The notes under the pieces are model-generated. The model had not been told where the DNA came from. It was given only the letters and a program-made list of their open reading frames with translations, and did no database searches. A stretch of DNA of 64,000 nucleotides, taken from NCBI GenBank assembly GCA_025055075.1, contig JANWYV010000054.1, positions 1 through 64,000 on the forward strand. The letters are read 5' to 3'. The stretch is from Blastocatellia bacterium. Lineage in GTDB: Bacteria; Acidobacteriota; Blastocatellia; HR10. Shown piece by piece: positions 26,708 to 34,766 of this stretch (the stretch's first letter is position 1; every line of letters begins with the position of its first letter). Made by a program: the position numbers and the translations under genes.

Positions 26708-27067
26708 ATGGAGATCGAGCCTGAGGAATTGAAGGCCCTTCTGGAGGAACGTCCGGAGGCCATCCTTCTGGTGGATGTGCGACAGCCGGACGAACATGCC
26801 TATTGCTGCATCCCCAGCTCGCGGTTGATCCCATGGCCCGAGCTTCCGTGGCGCGCGAGCGAGTTGAATCCGCGTGCTGAGATCGTCCTCTATTGCTATC
26901 AGGGCGTGCGAAGTGCGCTCGCCGCGGCTTGGCTCGCGGAGCTGGGGTTCGAACGCGTTCGAATTCTGCGTGGTGGGATCCGAGCGTGGGCTGCGCGCAT
27001 TGATCCCTCGCTTCCACAGTATGGAGCGCATAGCGAGGAATTGACGGAGGAAGGGAGAATCCGATAG
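26708..27067 (+). CDS. Single-domain rhodanese sulfurtransferase (TtuD candidate)
   Basis: A 119-residue rhodanese domain. It begins with ELKALLEERPEAILLVDVRQ, has the active-site loop CYQGVRSAL with the catalytic Cys in LYCYQGVRS (normally carrying a persulfide), and ends with the RGGIRAWAA segment. It likely hands sulfur from a desulfurase or thiosulfate to the thiocarboxylate step on the carrier protein, with the MoeB-like enzyme that follows 20 bases on. In Thermus such a rhodanese (TtuD) serves tRNA 2-thiolation. ATG 26708 has no strong ribosome site (CGGCCG before it), which fits either translational coupling or the frameshift fusion discussed for the carrier. Confidence 0.87.
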   Translation: MEIEPEELKALLEERPEAILLVDVRQPDEHAYCCIPSSRLIPWPELPWRASELNPRAEIVLYCYQGVRSALAAAWLAELGFERVRILRGGIRAWAARIDPSLPQYGAHSEELTEEGRIR

Positions 27068-27087
27068 TTTCTTCGATCGGGAGGGGC

Positions 27088-28116
27088 ATGAATCGAGAGA
27101 AGTACTCGCGGCAAATCCTCTTTCGAGAGATCGGCGAAGCGGGACAGGAGCGCTTGCTCCAGAGTCGCGCCGTCATCATCGGCTGCGGAGCGCTCGGCGC
27201 CGCGCAGGCGGAGATGCTCGCGCGCGCGGGCGTGGGGTTCTTGCGGCTGGTGGATCGCGATTTCGTCGAGGAATCCAACCTGCACCGACAGATCATGTTC
27301 GAGGAACGCGATGCTGCGGAACGGCTCCCCAAGGCGGTCGCGTGCGCGCGGCGCGTTGAGCGCATCAATTCCGATGTGCGCACAGAGGTCATCGTCGCCG
27401 ACGTGAACTACAAGAACATCGAACGGCTGATCGCCGATGTGGACGTCGTCCTCGATGGCACGGACAATTTCGAGACGCGTTATCTCATCAACGACGCGTG
27501 CGTCAAACACGGGAAGCCTTGGATCTACGGCGCGGCCGTTGGCTCCTATGGGCTCACGATGACGATTCGTCCGGGCATCACGCCGTGCTTGCGGTGCGTG
27601 TTCGAGAAGATCCCTCCGCCCGGATCTTCTCCCACCTGCGATACGGCGGGCATCATCCTTCCCATCATCCTCACCATCGCCTCGATCCAGGTGACGGAGG
27701 CGCTCAAGCTGCTCATCGGGCGCGTCGAGAAGCTACACGAAGGGCTGATTCAAGTGGACGTGTGGGAGACGTCCTTCCATCGCGTGAGCCTGCGCAAAGT
27801 GCGCGAGAGCGCCGATTGTCCGGCCTGCCGTCACCGGCGGTTCGAATTCCTGGAAGCAAGCGTGCGGCAATCGGCTCTGACGCTGTGCGGACGGAATGCC
27901 GTTCACATTTCGAGTTTCGGCGACGCCTCGCTCGATCTGCGAGAGATCGCCGAACGCTTGAAGCCGCTCGGGGAGGTGACACTCAAAGAGTTCCTCCTCA
28001 TCTTTCGTGTGAACGGCTATGAACTGAATCTCTTTCCGGACGGGCATTGCATCGTCAAAGGGACGGAGGATATGGCGCTGGCTCGAAGTCTCTACGCCCG
28101 ATATATCGGGATTTGA
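27088..28116 (+). CDS. moeB: MoeB/ThiF-like E1 enzyme activating sulfur carriers (TtuC candidate)
   Basis: A 342-residue adenylyltransferase. Nucleotide-binding loop IIGCGALGAAQAEML (Gly32 region), the Arg/Asn active site ESNLHRQ, DGTDNFETRYLIND, catalytic-type Cys184 in SPTCDTAG, and a zinc site from Cys167/Cys170 and Cys244/Cys247. After the core, residues 255-342 form an extra C-terminal domain with LTLCGRNAVHI that looks like a small ferredoxin-like or beta-grasp add-on rather than the rhodanese found in some homologues; the rhodanese is the separate gene upstream. It adenylates the carrier C-terminus. ATG 27088 follows GGGAGGGGC. It may serve both carriers in this window, as TtuC does in Thermus. 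Confidence 0.9.
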   Translation: MNREKYSRQILFREIGEAGQERLLQSRAVIIGCGALGAAQAEMLARAGVGFLRLVDRDFVEESNLHRQIMFEERDAAERLPKAVACARRVERINSDVRTEVIVADVNYKNIERLIADVDVVLDGTDNFETRYLINDACVKHGKPWIYGAAVGSYGLTMTIRPGITPCLRCVFEKIPPPGSSPTCDTAGIILPIILTIASIQVTEALKLLIGRVEKLHEGLIQVDVWETSFHRVSLRKVRESADCPACRHRRFEFLEASVRQSALTLCGRNAVHISSFGDASLDLREIAERLKPLGEVTLKEFLLIFRVNGYELNLFPDGHCIVKGTEDMALARSLYARYIGI

Positions 28117-28147
28117 GGCTCCTCGAACGCCGCGGCTTGACCTTCCC

Positions 28148-28176
28148 TTGCCCGAGACTCGATGGATGCGTATTAT
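28148..28176 (+). promoter_or_regulatory. Likely promoter of the M28-like peptidase gene
   Basis: TTGCCC (28148-28153), 17-base spacer, TATTAT (28171-28176). The start codon at 28213 lies 37 bases downstream, leaving room for the GGGAGGA ribosome site. Confidence 0.5.
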
Positions 28177-28212
28177 TGTGCCGCCATGGTTCACCAATTG
28201 GGAGGAACGGCG

Positions 28213-30294
28213 ATGCGGAAAGGTATGGCGGGCATTCTCCTCGCCCTTCTGATCTTCTCTGCTGCTCCGGCACAAACATTACCACTCCTCACCGACGCGG
28301 AATATCGTTATCTCGTCAATGAGATCTCCGGCGACATCGCCTACGAGCACATCCGATACTTCACGCTCTTCCACCGACCGCGAGGAGGAACGGAAGGATT
28401 GATGCGCGTGGCGGAATATGCGGAGCAAAAGGCGCGGGAATATGGCTTGGAAGACGTGAGGTTGATCAAGCAGCCATATCCGCTGGAGGCGTGGAAGGTG
28501 CGACGTGCGGAGCTGTGGATGATCGAGCCGGAATGGCAACGCCTGGCCGATTTCTTGCAGACCCATGTCCATGTGGCTGACAACAGCCGCTCAGCCGACG
28601 TCCGCGCGGAACTGGTCGATGTCGGAGCGGGCTTGGAAGAAAAGGATTACGTCGGGAAGGACGTGCGGGGGAAGATCGTCCTCGCCTATGGATCGCTCGA
28701 TCGCGTGATGGAGGAAGCCGTGTGGAAGCGCGGCGCGTTGGGGATCGTGTATTATCCCGATCCTTCGGCGACCGAATATCCGCTGAACAGCATCAATTTC
28801 CCCGATCAGATTCGATGGGTGCGCATCCCCCTTCGAAGTGCGGATGGGAAGGAAGGGACATTCGCCTTCTCGCTCTCACTTCGGCAAGGCTTGATGCTGC
28901 GTCGGCGGCTCGCTCAAGGACCGGTCAAGGTTCATGCGCGGATCGAAGCTGAAGTGCTTCCGGAGAAGTGGCAGGTCATGGTCGAGGGGTTCATCCGTGG
29001 CACTGAGATCCCGGATCAGGATATCGTGCTGACGGCGCATCTGCAGGAGGAGAAATTCTCCGCCAATGATAATGCCAGCGGATGCGCGGGCCTTTTGGAG
29101 ATCGCGCGCGCGCTCACGAAATTGATTCGCGAAGGGAAAATTCGACGACCGCGCCGCAACATTCGCTTCTGGTGGGTAACGGAGATCTCCGGCCCACGAC
29201 AATACTTCGCCGATCACCCGGATGAGCCGCGACGAATGCTCGTCAACATCAATCTGGACATGATCGGCGCCAATCAGGGACAGGACTTGCTGCGGGTTCA
29301 GAACATCACGCGCGTTCCCTTCTCGCGCAGCCACTTCCTGACGGATGTCGCCGAGCGCGTCGTTGAATTCGTCGTCACCAGCAATACCTCGCAGTTAGCG
29401 CAATTCCAAGCGGGATCGCCTTTTCCTTATCCTAAGCCGATCCTCGCGCATCTCGGAACGCGCCATCGCTACAACGCGCAGATGATCCCCTTCCACAACA
29501 ACACCGATCACATGACGTTCAACGAAGCGCCGATCGGCGTTCCAGGGATCACCTTCACCAACTGGCCCGACAACTATATTCACACGACGGACGACGACCT
29601 CTGGAACATCGATCGCACGCAATTGCAGCGGAATACGTTCGCTGCCGCCGCCATCGCCTACTTCATCGCCTCACTTGACGCGGAACGCGGGCGCATCCTC
29701 GCAACGGAGGTCTTCACGCGAGCGCTCGAGCGGATGGCCTTCGATGAGCGCCTGGCTTTCGAAATGGTCTTGCACGAGCCGGACAAGACGTTCGCCTTCG
29801 GGCGCGCTCGAAATCAGATCCTCCAAGCCGCAGCACGCGAACGCCTGGCGCTCGAGTCCATCCTTCGCCCGGTCCCCGAAGCCCGAGGGCTCGTCGAACA
29901 CTTCAAGACCATGCTCGCAGAGAGAGAAGCCCAAGCGCTCTCGAATTTGGAGCGATACTATGTGAAGATCACGGGACAAGCGCGCGCTCCTTCGCTCGTC
30001 CGCTCTCCGAAGGAGGAAGAATTGGCGCGGAAGATCCCCGTCCTCGCCGCCGGGCCAGCCGAATTCTTGGAGCGGCGTCATCGCGTCCGCAACGTGGAGG
30101 GCTTGCACCCACTGATGGCCTTCGAGGTGCTCAATTTCATTGATGGCTCGCGATCGGTCCTGGACATCTACAATGCTGTGGATGCGGAAGCACGCCGCGC
30201 CGGAGCTCACTACTATGGGACGGTGACGCTGGAACGCGTCGAACACTATGTGCGAAATCTCATCGAAGCCGGGCTTGTCCGGTGGAAGCTATGA
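28213..30294 (+). CDS. Exported M28-like aminopeptidase with PA insert and PqqD-like tail
   Basis: A 693-residue protein with a clear signal peptide (MRKGMAGILLALLIFSAAPAQ). A PA-like domain (about 115-205, with KIVLAYGSLDRVMEEAVWKRG) is followed by a peptidase core: His276 in TAHLQEEK, Asp286 in ANDNASG, a TEISG segment, NINLDMIG and YIHTTDDD. The classic HxD start of M28 is replaced by HLQ, as in the divergent aminopeptidase-like branch with AHL...ANDNASG. The last 65 residues (FEVLNFIDGSRSVLDIYN, then HYVRNLIEAGLV) look like a PqqD-type winged helix. ATG 28213 has GGGAGGA before it. Likely digests peptides outside the cytoplasm. Confidence 0.82.
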   Translation: MRKGMAGILLALLIFSAAPAQTLPLLTDAEYRYLVNEISGDIAYEHIRYFTLFHRPRGGTEGLMRVAEYAEQKAREYGLEDVRLIKQPYPLEAWKVRRAELWMIEPEWQRLADFLQTHVHVADNSRSADVRAELVDVGAGLEEKDYVGKDVRGKIVLAYGSLDRVMEEAVWKRGALGIVYYPDPSATEYPLNSINFPDQIRWVRIPLRSADGKEGTFAFSLSLRQGLMLRRRLAQGPVKVHARIEAEVLPEKWQVMVEGFIRGTEIPDQDIVLTAHLQEEKFSANDNASGCAGLLEIARALTKLIREGKIRRPRRNIRFWWVTEISGPRQYFADHPDEPRRMLVNINLDMIGANQGQDLLRVQNITRVPFSRSHFLTDVAERVVEFVVTSNTSQLAQFQAGSPFPYPKPILAHLGTRHRYNAQMIPFHNNTDHMTFNEAPIGVPGITFTNWPDNYIHTTDDDLWNIDRTQLQRNTFAAAAIAYFIASLDAERGRILATEVFTRALERMAFDERLAFEMVLHEPDKTFAFGRARNQILQAAARERLALESILRPVPEARGLVEHFKTMLAEREAQALSNLERYYVKITGQARAPSLVRSPKEEELARKIPVLAAGPAEFLERRHRVRNVEGLHPLMAFEVLNFIDGSRSVLDIYNAVDAEARRAGAHYYGTVTLERVEHYVRNLIEAGLVRWKL

Positions 30295-30366
30295 GCCGAT
30301 CCGCCGGAGCGATGCTGATCCCCTCTCCGCTACTGGGATGGGTCTTCGGAAAGGAGGTGCGCACGT

Positions 30367-30789
30367 ATGCAAGAAGTTCGAGTCGTCCTCGCCGATGAAC
30401 GGCTCTTCGTCGGTCACTCGCCGAGTGGTCGGGCCATCGTCATTGACGCTGACCGAGAGCGGGACAGCGCTCCGGGCCCCATGCAGTTACTCTTGCTCGC
30501 CCTGGGCGCGTGTACGGGCACGGATGTCGCGACTATTCTGAAGAAGAAGCGGCAAGTGGTCACGCATTACGAAGTGCGTGTCTCCGCCGAACAGCGCGAG
30601 GAGTATCCCCGCATCTGGCAGGACATCGTCGTGCGACACATCGTGCGCGGGCGCCAGATCTCTGAGGGAGCTGTGCGAGAAGCCATCCGCCTCTCTGAGA
30701 CGAAATATTGCAGCGTCTCAGCGATGCTCGGTGCTGCGACGACCGTCACCATGACCTACGAGATCCAGGAGGAGGAAGTGGCCTCATGA
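30367..30789 (+). CDS. OsmC/Ohr-family peroxidase-like protein
   Basis: A 140-residue OsmC-fold protein. Both redox cysteines are present: Cys49 in LALGACTGTD and Cys115 in ETKYCSVSAM, the second in the usual long-helix position. This family reduces organic hydroperoxides with a thiol partner. AAAGGAGG lies 9-16 bases before ATG 30367. The stop overlaps the start of the LigD-type phosphoesterase gene by 4 bases, so the two are translated together. Whether the link is oxidative-damage defence is inference. Confidence 0.9.
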   Translation: MQEVRVVLADERLFVGHSPSGRAIVIDADRERDSAPGPMQLLLLALGACTGTDVATILKKKRQVVTHYEVRVSAEQREEYPRIWQDIVVRHIVRGRQISEGAVREAIRLSETKYCSVSAMLGAATTVTMTYEIQEEEVAS

Positions 30790-31385
30790 GCGCGGCGTCT
30801 CAGGAACATCGGAAGATCGTCGAGCGTCCTTCCGAAGACGCGCGCCGTCCTTTTCCTGATCTCCCGCCCCCGATCTTCGTCGTGCAAAAACATCACGCTT
30901 CGCGTTTGCACTACGACTTTCGTCTCGAAATCGGCGGCGTGCTCGTCTCGTGGGCGATTCCCAAGGGGCCGTCGCTCTCGCCGCGGGAGCGACGATTGGC
31001 CATTCAAACGGAGGATCACCCTTTGGGATACGCGACGTTCGAGGGAAAGATCCCGCCGGGAAATTACGGCGCCGGGACCGTCATCGTGTGGGATTATGGG
31101 CGCTGGGAGATGTTATCGCCGGACCAGGATCCGATGCGCGCGCTGCGGGCCGGGACGTTGAAATTCGTCCTGTACGGGCGAAAACTGCATGGCCGATGGG
31201 CGCTCGTTCGCTTGAAGGGGCGCACGGAAAAGGAATGGCTCCTCATCAAAGAGCGCGATGAGGAGGCGCGCGAAGCACCGGCGATCACGGAAGCGGAACC
31301 GCGCTCGGCGCTCTCCGGGCGCACGCTGGAAGAAGTCGAGCGAGATCCGAACGCCCCCGTGCTCTCGTGCCACGATTTCGGATGA
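30786..31385 (+). CDS. Stand-alone LigD-type 3'-phosphoesterase
   Basis: A 199-residue protein corresponding to only the phosphoesterase domain of bacterial LigD, which trims 3'-phosphate or 3'-ribonucleotide ends during DNA repair. The metal/catalytic set is recognisable: His36, His42 and Asp44 in QKHHASRLHYDFRLE, His78 in EDHPLGYATFEG, then IPPGNYGAG and LKGR. Neither ligase nor primase/polymerase domain follows, and no Ku is nearby. ATG 30786 overlaps the stop of the OsmC-like gene. Such free PE proteins occur in bacteria and archaea; the partner is unknown here. Confidence 0.9.
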   Translation: MSAASQEHRKIVERPSEDARRPFPDLPPPIFVVQKHHASRLHYDFRLEIGGVLVSWAIPKGPSLSPRERRLAIQTEDHPLGYATFEGKIPPGNYGAGTVIVWDYGRWEMLSPDQDPMRALRAGTLKFVLYGRKLHGRWALVRLKGRTEKEWLLIKERDEEAREAPAITEAEPRSALSGRTLEEVERDPNAPVLSCHDFG

Positions 31386-31607
31386 GGCCGAAGCACTTGA
31401 CGCTATGGCCGAAGCGTATTCTAATTCGCACGGTGCCGATGCGACAGATTCGGCGTGAGCATGACCGGCACGAGGACCGGGACGCGATCGTTCCGGTCGC
31501 AGTGGGAAGAGTCCGCGTCGTTGTCCCCGGAGGCCCCGGCATTCGTCCCAAGTCTTTCGGATGGACGCGACGCACCATTGCACAGGATCGAGCTGAGGGA
31601 GCGACCT

Positions 31608-33134
31608 ATGCACAGCTACTTCCGGATCGTGAGCGAGTTGGATCGGCTCTTGAAGAGCACGTTGCCCCCGGATCAATGGGATGCGCGTGTCGCCGAGTTG
31701 GCACGACGGATCGAGCGCGAGGACACGCGCATCATCCCGCTTTTATTCAAGAAACTGCGCAACACGCGAGATTCGGAACTCGCCTCCCTCATCGTCTTCG
31801 TCATTGAAAAACTCGAGGATCCCACAGTTGTCGAAGGCGTCCTGGAGCTCATGCGCGATCCCTCGGTTGCGGACGAGGTCAAGATCGAGCTTCTTCCCTT
31901 CCTCCTCCGCCACGGGATAGATCTCTCCTCCCCGAGCCTCGCCGCTACCTTCAATGATCCGCAAGGGATCATCCATACGCTCATCGAGTGGCTGTTGGAT
32001 GGCCTGGAGAACGACGAGAACGCTATCGGTTCGATCGTCGAGAATCTCGGGCAATGGGATCGGACATCGCAGCGACGATGGTTGAGCTATTTCGGCGAGA
32101 GAGGTGATGAACGAGCGTTGCCGCTTCTGGCCACGGTGGCCGAATCCCACGATGCGGAACTAGCACGGATGGCCATCGCGGAGATCGCGCGCATTCCCTC
32201 AGGGCGCGCCGTTTTCGTCCTGGAGACGCTCTTCAATCACCGTCAGACGTTACGGGGAGAGATCGAGCGCGCGCTGCGGAAACTGCGGACCGCGGGGTTC
32301 GCAGCGCAGCCCTTGTTTCCCGCGATCGGACGGGTGCGAGAATGCTGGCTCACGCACATTGACGGTTATGGGAGTCAGCTCCTGCTGATCGCTCGCGAAG
32401 GGGAAGGCGGCCGATACGAAGTGGCGTTGTTCATGTTGAACGAATGCGAGGGGATCAAAGAATGCTATAGCGTTCGAAAGCTCACTGAGCGCGCGTATCG
32501 CCACGCCGTGACCATGCTGCATCGCGAGATGCCGCTTATCCCGGTGAGCTACGATGACGCGCGCGCGCTCGTCTGCGACGCTCTCTTCGCCGCGCGACGC
32601 CATGGTGCGCTCATCTGCCCGGAATTCGCCTTCCGCCGGCGGATCTTCGGGGAGGATGATCTCACGCCGAAGGAATATCGTCCGGAATTTCCGCGATTCC
32701 TACTGACAGAAGTGCGTCGGCATCGCGCGGAGCTTTTGGCGGCCTCGGATCGGTTGCTCACTGTGCTTCCCTTCTCCGAATGGTGGTTCGATGTGCCCGC
32801 CGCGCACGACTTCGTCGTGCAGGAGGGACTCCATCGAGCGCGTGGTCGCCTCCGCCTATCGCGGAAGACCGTGCGCGCGTTCGTCGAGAAGGTGCTTGAA
32901 CCTCACCGCGAGCTGTTGATCCGGAGATTCGCGCTGACGGCCAAACTCTCGCTTCACCTCGCCCGTCGTCGGAATGTCTCCCGGGCGATTTGGGAGACGA
33001 CGTTGGCCCTTTGGGATGCCTCGCGCGATCGGCGGCGATCGCTTTGGCGTATCCCCTTCTTCTCCAAATTGGCGCAAATGACGATCGAACAGGTGATGGC
33101 GGAAATTGATCATCCGATCGCCCCATCGTCTTAA
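31608..33134 (+). CDS. HEAT-repeat protein of unknown function
   Basis: A 508-residue soluble protein. Residues 10-230 form paired helices with HEAT character (RIIPLLFKKLRNTRDSELAS, ERALPLLATVAESHDAELAR). The following part, about 240-508, contains a beta-rich segment (GYGSQLLLIAREGEGGRYEV) and long charged helices without a domain I recognise. ATG 31608 is chosen for the GAGGGAG site 8 bases before; an open extension to 31455 has low protein character. dcd follows 21 bases later, suggesting co-transcription. No signal peptide; likely a cytoplasmic scaffold. Confidence 0.8.
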   Translation: MHSYFRIVSELDRLLKSTLPPDQWDARVAELARRIEREDTRIIPLLFKKLRNTRDSELASLIVFVIEKLEDPTVVEGVLELMRDPSVADEVKIELLPFLLRHGIDLSSPSLAATFNDPQGIIHTLIEWLLDGLENDENAIGSIVENLGQWDRTSQRRWLSYFGERGDERALPLLATVAESHDAELARMAIAEIARIPSGRAVFVLETLFNHRQTLRGEIERALRKLRTAGFAAQPLFPAIGRVRECWLTHIDGYGSQLLLIAREGEGGRYEVALFMLNECEGIKECYSVRKLTERAYRHAVTMLHREMPLIPVSYDDARALVCDALFAARRHGALICPEFAFRRRIFGEDDLTPKEYRPEFPRFLLTEVRRHRAELLAASDRLLTVLPFSEWWFDVPAAHDFVVQEGLHRARGRLRLSRKTVRAFVEKVLEPHRELLIRRFALTAKLSLHLARRRNVSRAIWETTLALWDASRDRRRSLWRIPFFSKLAQMTIEQVMAEIDHPIAPSS

Positions 33135-33155
33135 TCTGAGTCTCGGGAGGTCGCC

Positions 33156-33746
33156 ATGCCGGTGAAATCGGACAAGTGGATTCGTCGGATGGCTTTGGAA
33201 TACGGCATGATCGTCCCCTTCGAGGAGCGCTTGATTCGCGAAGTCGAAGGTCGGCGGATCATCAGCGCGGGCCTCTCCAGCTACGGGTATGACATTCGCC
33301 TCGCCAAGGACGGCTTCTTCATCTTCTCTCCGATCAAGGGGCGAGAGATTGATCCCAAGAACTTCGACACGAGCAGCCTGATCGAAGCCCCGTTGCGCAC
33401 GGCCGAGGACGGATCGCAGTATTGGCTCTTGCCTCCGCTCTCCTACGCTCTCGGCGTCACAGTCGAGACGTTCAATATTCCGCGGCGGGTGATCGGCCTG
33501 GCCTTCGGCAAGAGCACCTATGCGCGCTCGGGAGTCATCATTAATGCGACGCCGCTCGAACCCTGTTGGCGAGGCCGCTTAGTGCTGGAGATTTCGAACT
33601 CCGCCGATCTCCCCGTCCGTATCTACGCCGAAGAGGGCATCGGACAGATCATCTTCATCGAGAGCGATGAGGAGTGCGAGGTCTCGTACGAAGACCGACA
33701 GGGGAAATACCAGGATCAAACCGGATTGGTTCCGCCGAAGGTTTGA
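33156..33746 (+). CDS. dcd: dCTP deaminase
   Basis: A 196-residue member of the dUTPase fold family that deaminates dCTP to dUTP for dTMP synthesis. The N-terminal SAGLSSYGYDIRL, the phosphate-binding GKSTYARSGV, the catalytic Glu in NATPLEPCWRG and the C-terminal GKYQDQTGLV match Dcd. Length is normal (about 190). Start ATG 33156 follows GGGAGG. A bifunctional dCTP deaminase/dUTPase cannot be excluded by eye. Confidence 0.95.
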   Translation: MPVKSDKWIRRMALEYGMIVPFEERLIREVEGRRIISAGLSSYGYDIRLAKDGFFIFSPIKGREIDPKNFDTSSLIEAPLRTAEDGSQYWLLPPLSYALGVTVETFNIPRRVIGLAFGKSTYARSGVIINATPLEPCWRGRLVLEISNSADLPVRIYAEEGIGQIIFIESDEECEVSYEDRQGKYQDQTGLVPPKV

Positions 33747-33758
33747 AGACAATGTTCC

Positions 33759-34712
33759 TTATTCGCCTCCCTCAATGAGGGCGGCAGCCAGAAGCGGGAT
33801 CAAAATCTCATGATGCCCCGTCAAGGCAAAGCCGCGGCCTACGCCGGCGACCGGACGTCGCACGACGTTCGTCATCGGGCGGTAGTGTTGGATGAAATCG
33901 AAGTTCGCCGTCGTGATGTCGTGGAGTTTCACGCCGAGATTGCGCACGACGGTGACGGCTTTTAAAAAGACTTCGGGCAACATCACAGCGGAGCCCACGT
34001 TGAGATAGACGCCGCCGCCCTCCATCTCTCGCACAAGGGAGCAGAAGAGGCGGAAATCGCGATGGCTGGTGGCGCCAATGGCCTCGCCGCTTGCCGAAGG
34101 ATGAATGTGCGTGATGTCCGCGCCGAGGCTAATATGTACGGTCATCGGCACGCGCTCGGCATACGCGGCATAAAGGAGCGAGAAGGTCTTGTAGGGAGGA
34201 TCGAGCCGGTACAAAGCACGCCCGATGGCCTCGCCCATCCCCAGGCCATCCCGAAACCCCTCGCCAATGGCTTCATTGATCAAGCGGCCCGTCTCCTCAG
34301 CCATGCCAAATCGCCCCTCTCCGAGCGATGCTTCCACATCCTCGGAAGTCGCTCCGCAAAGCGCGATCTCGAAATCATGAATCACCCCGGCCCCCGTCAT
34401 GGCCACACCGGTGATCATCCGCCGCTGCACAAGATCAATCAGGATCGGCGCCAGACCGCATTTGATGACGTGTCCCCCTAGGCCCATAAGGACTGGCTTC
34501 CCTCGCCGCCGCGCCCGCTGAATGCTCGCGACGATCGCTCGAAAATCCTCCCCAGCGAGTATGCGTGGAAGGCTATCGAGAAAGGTCTTCAGCGATGTCC
34601 CTGGTTTATAGGGCCGCGCGAACTCGCGAATCGTGACCTTACTCGGGCGATCGGCGAGGCGATAGGTGCGAAGCGGTGTGAGATCAATCGGACGTTGCTC
34701 GTAGATGCTCAT
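33759..34712 (-). CDS. Deoxyhypusine-synthase-like protein lacking the catalytic lysine motif
   Basis: A 317-residue NAD-binding DHS-fold protein. GLGGHVIKCGLAPILIDLVQ, then TGVAMTGAGVIHDFEIAL and GRFGMAEETG are very close to deoxyhypusine synthase. The region that should hold the WGK catalytic lysine instead reads NVVRRPVAGVGRGFALTG, with no lysine. Bacteria have no eIF5A, so the substrate is something else, perhaps a polyamine (homospermidine-type reaction) or another transfer to NAD-bound intermediates. ATG 34712 is used. A glycine-zipper gene lies upstream with a 54-base gap. Confidence 0.78.
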   Translation of the reverse strand: MSIYEQRPIDLTPLRTYRLADRPSKVTIREFARPYKPGTSLKTFLDSLPRILAGEDFRAIVASIQRARRRGKPVLMGLGGHVIKCGLAPILIDLVQRRMITGVAMTGAGVIHDFEIALCGATSEDVEASLGEGRFGMAEETGRLINEAIGEGFRDGLGMGEAIGRALYRLDPPYKTFSLLYAAYAERVPMTVHISLGADITHIHPSASGEAIGATSHRDFRLFCSLVREMEGGGVYLNVGSAVMLPEVFLKAVTVVRNLGVKLHDITTANFDFIQHYRPMTNVVRRPVAGVGRGFALTGHHEILIPLLAAALIEGGE

Positions 34713-34766
34713 CCGACGACCGCCCAGCGAAGGAGGAGGGACTTCCCCCCTCCCCGAGCGAGAGAT

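Noticed and set aside
30367-31385. Ku/LigD end-joining locus
   Set aside because: Only the phosphoesterase domain is present; no Ku, ligase or primase-polymerase domain is found in the window.
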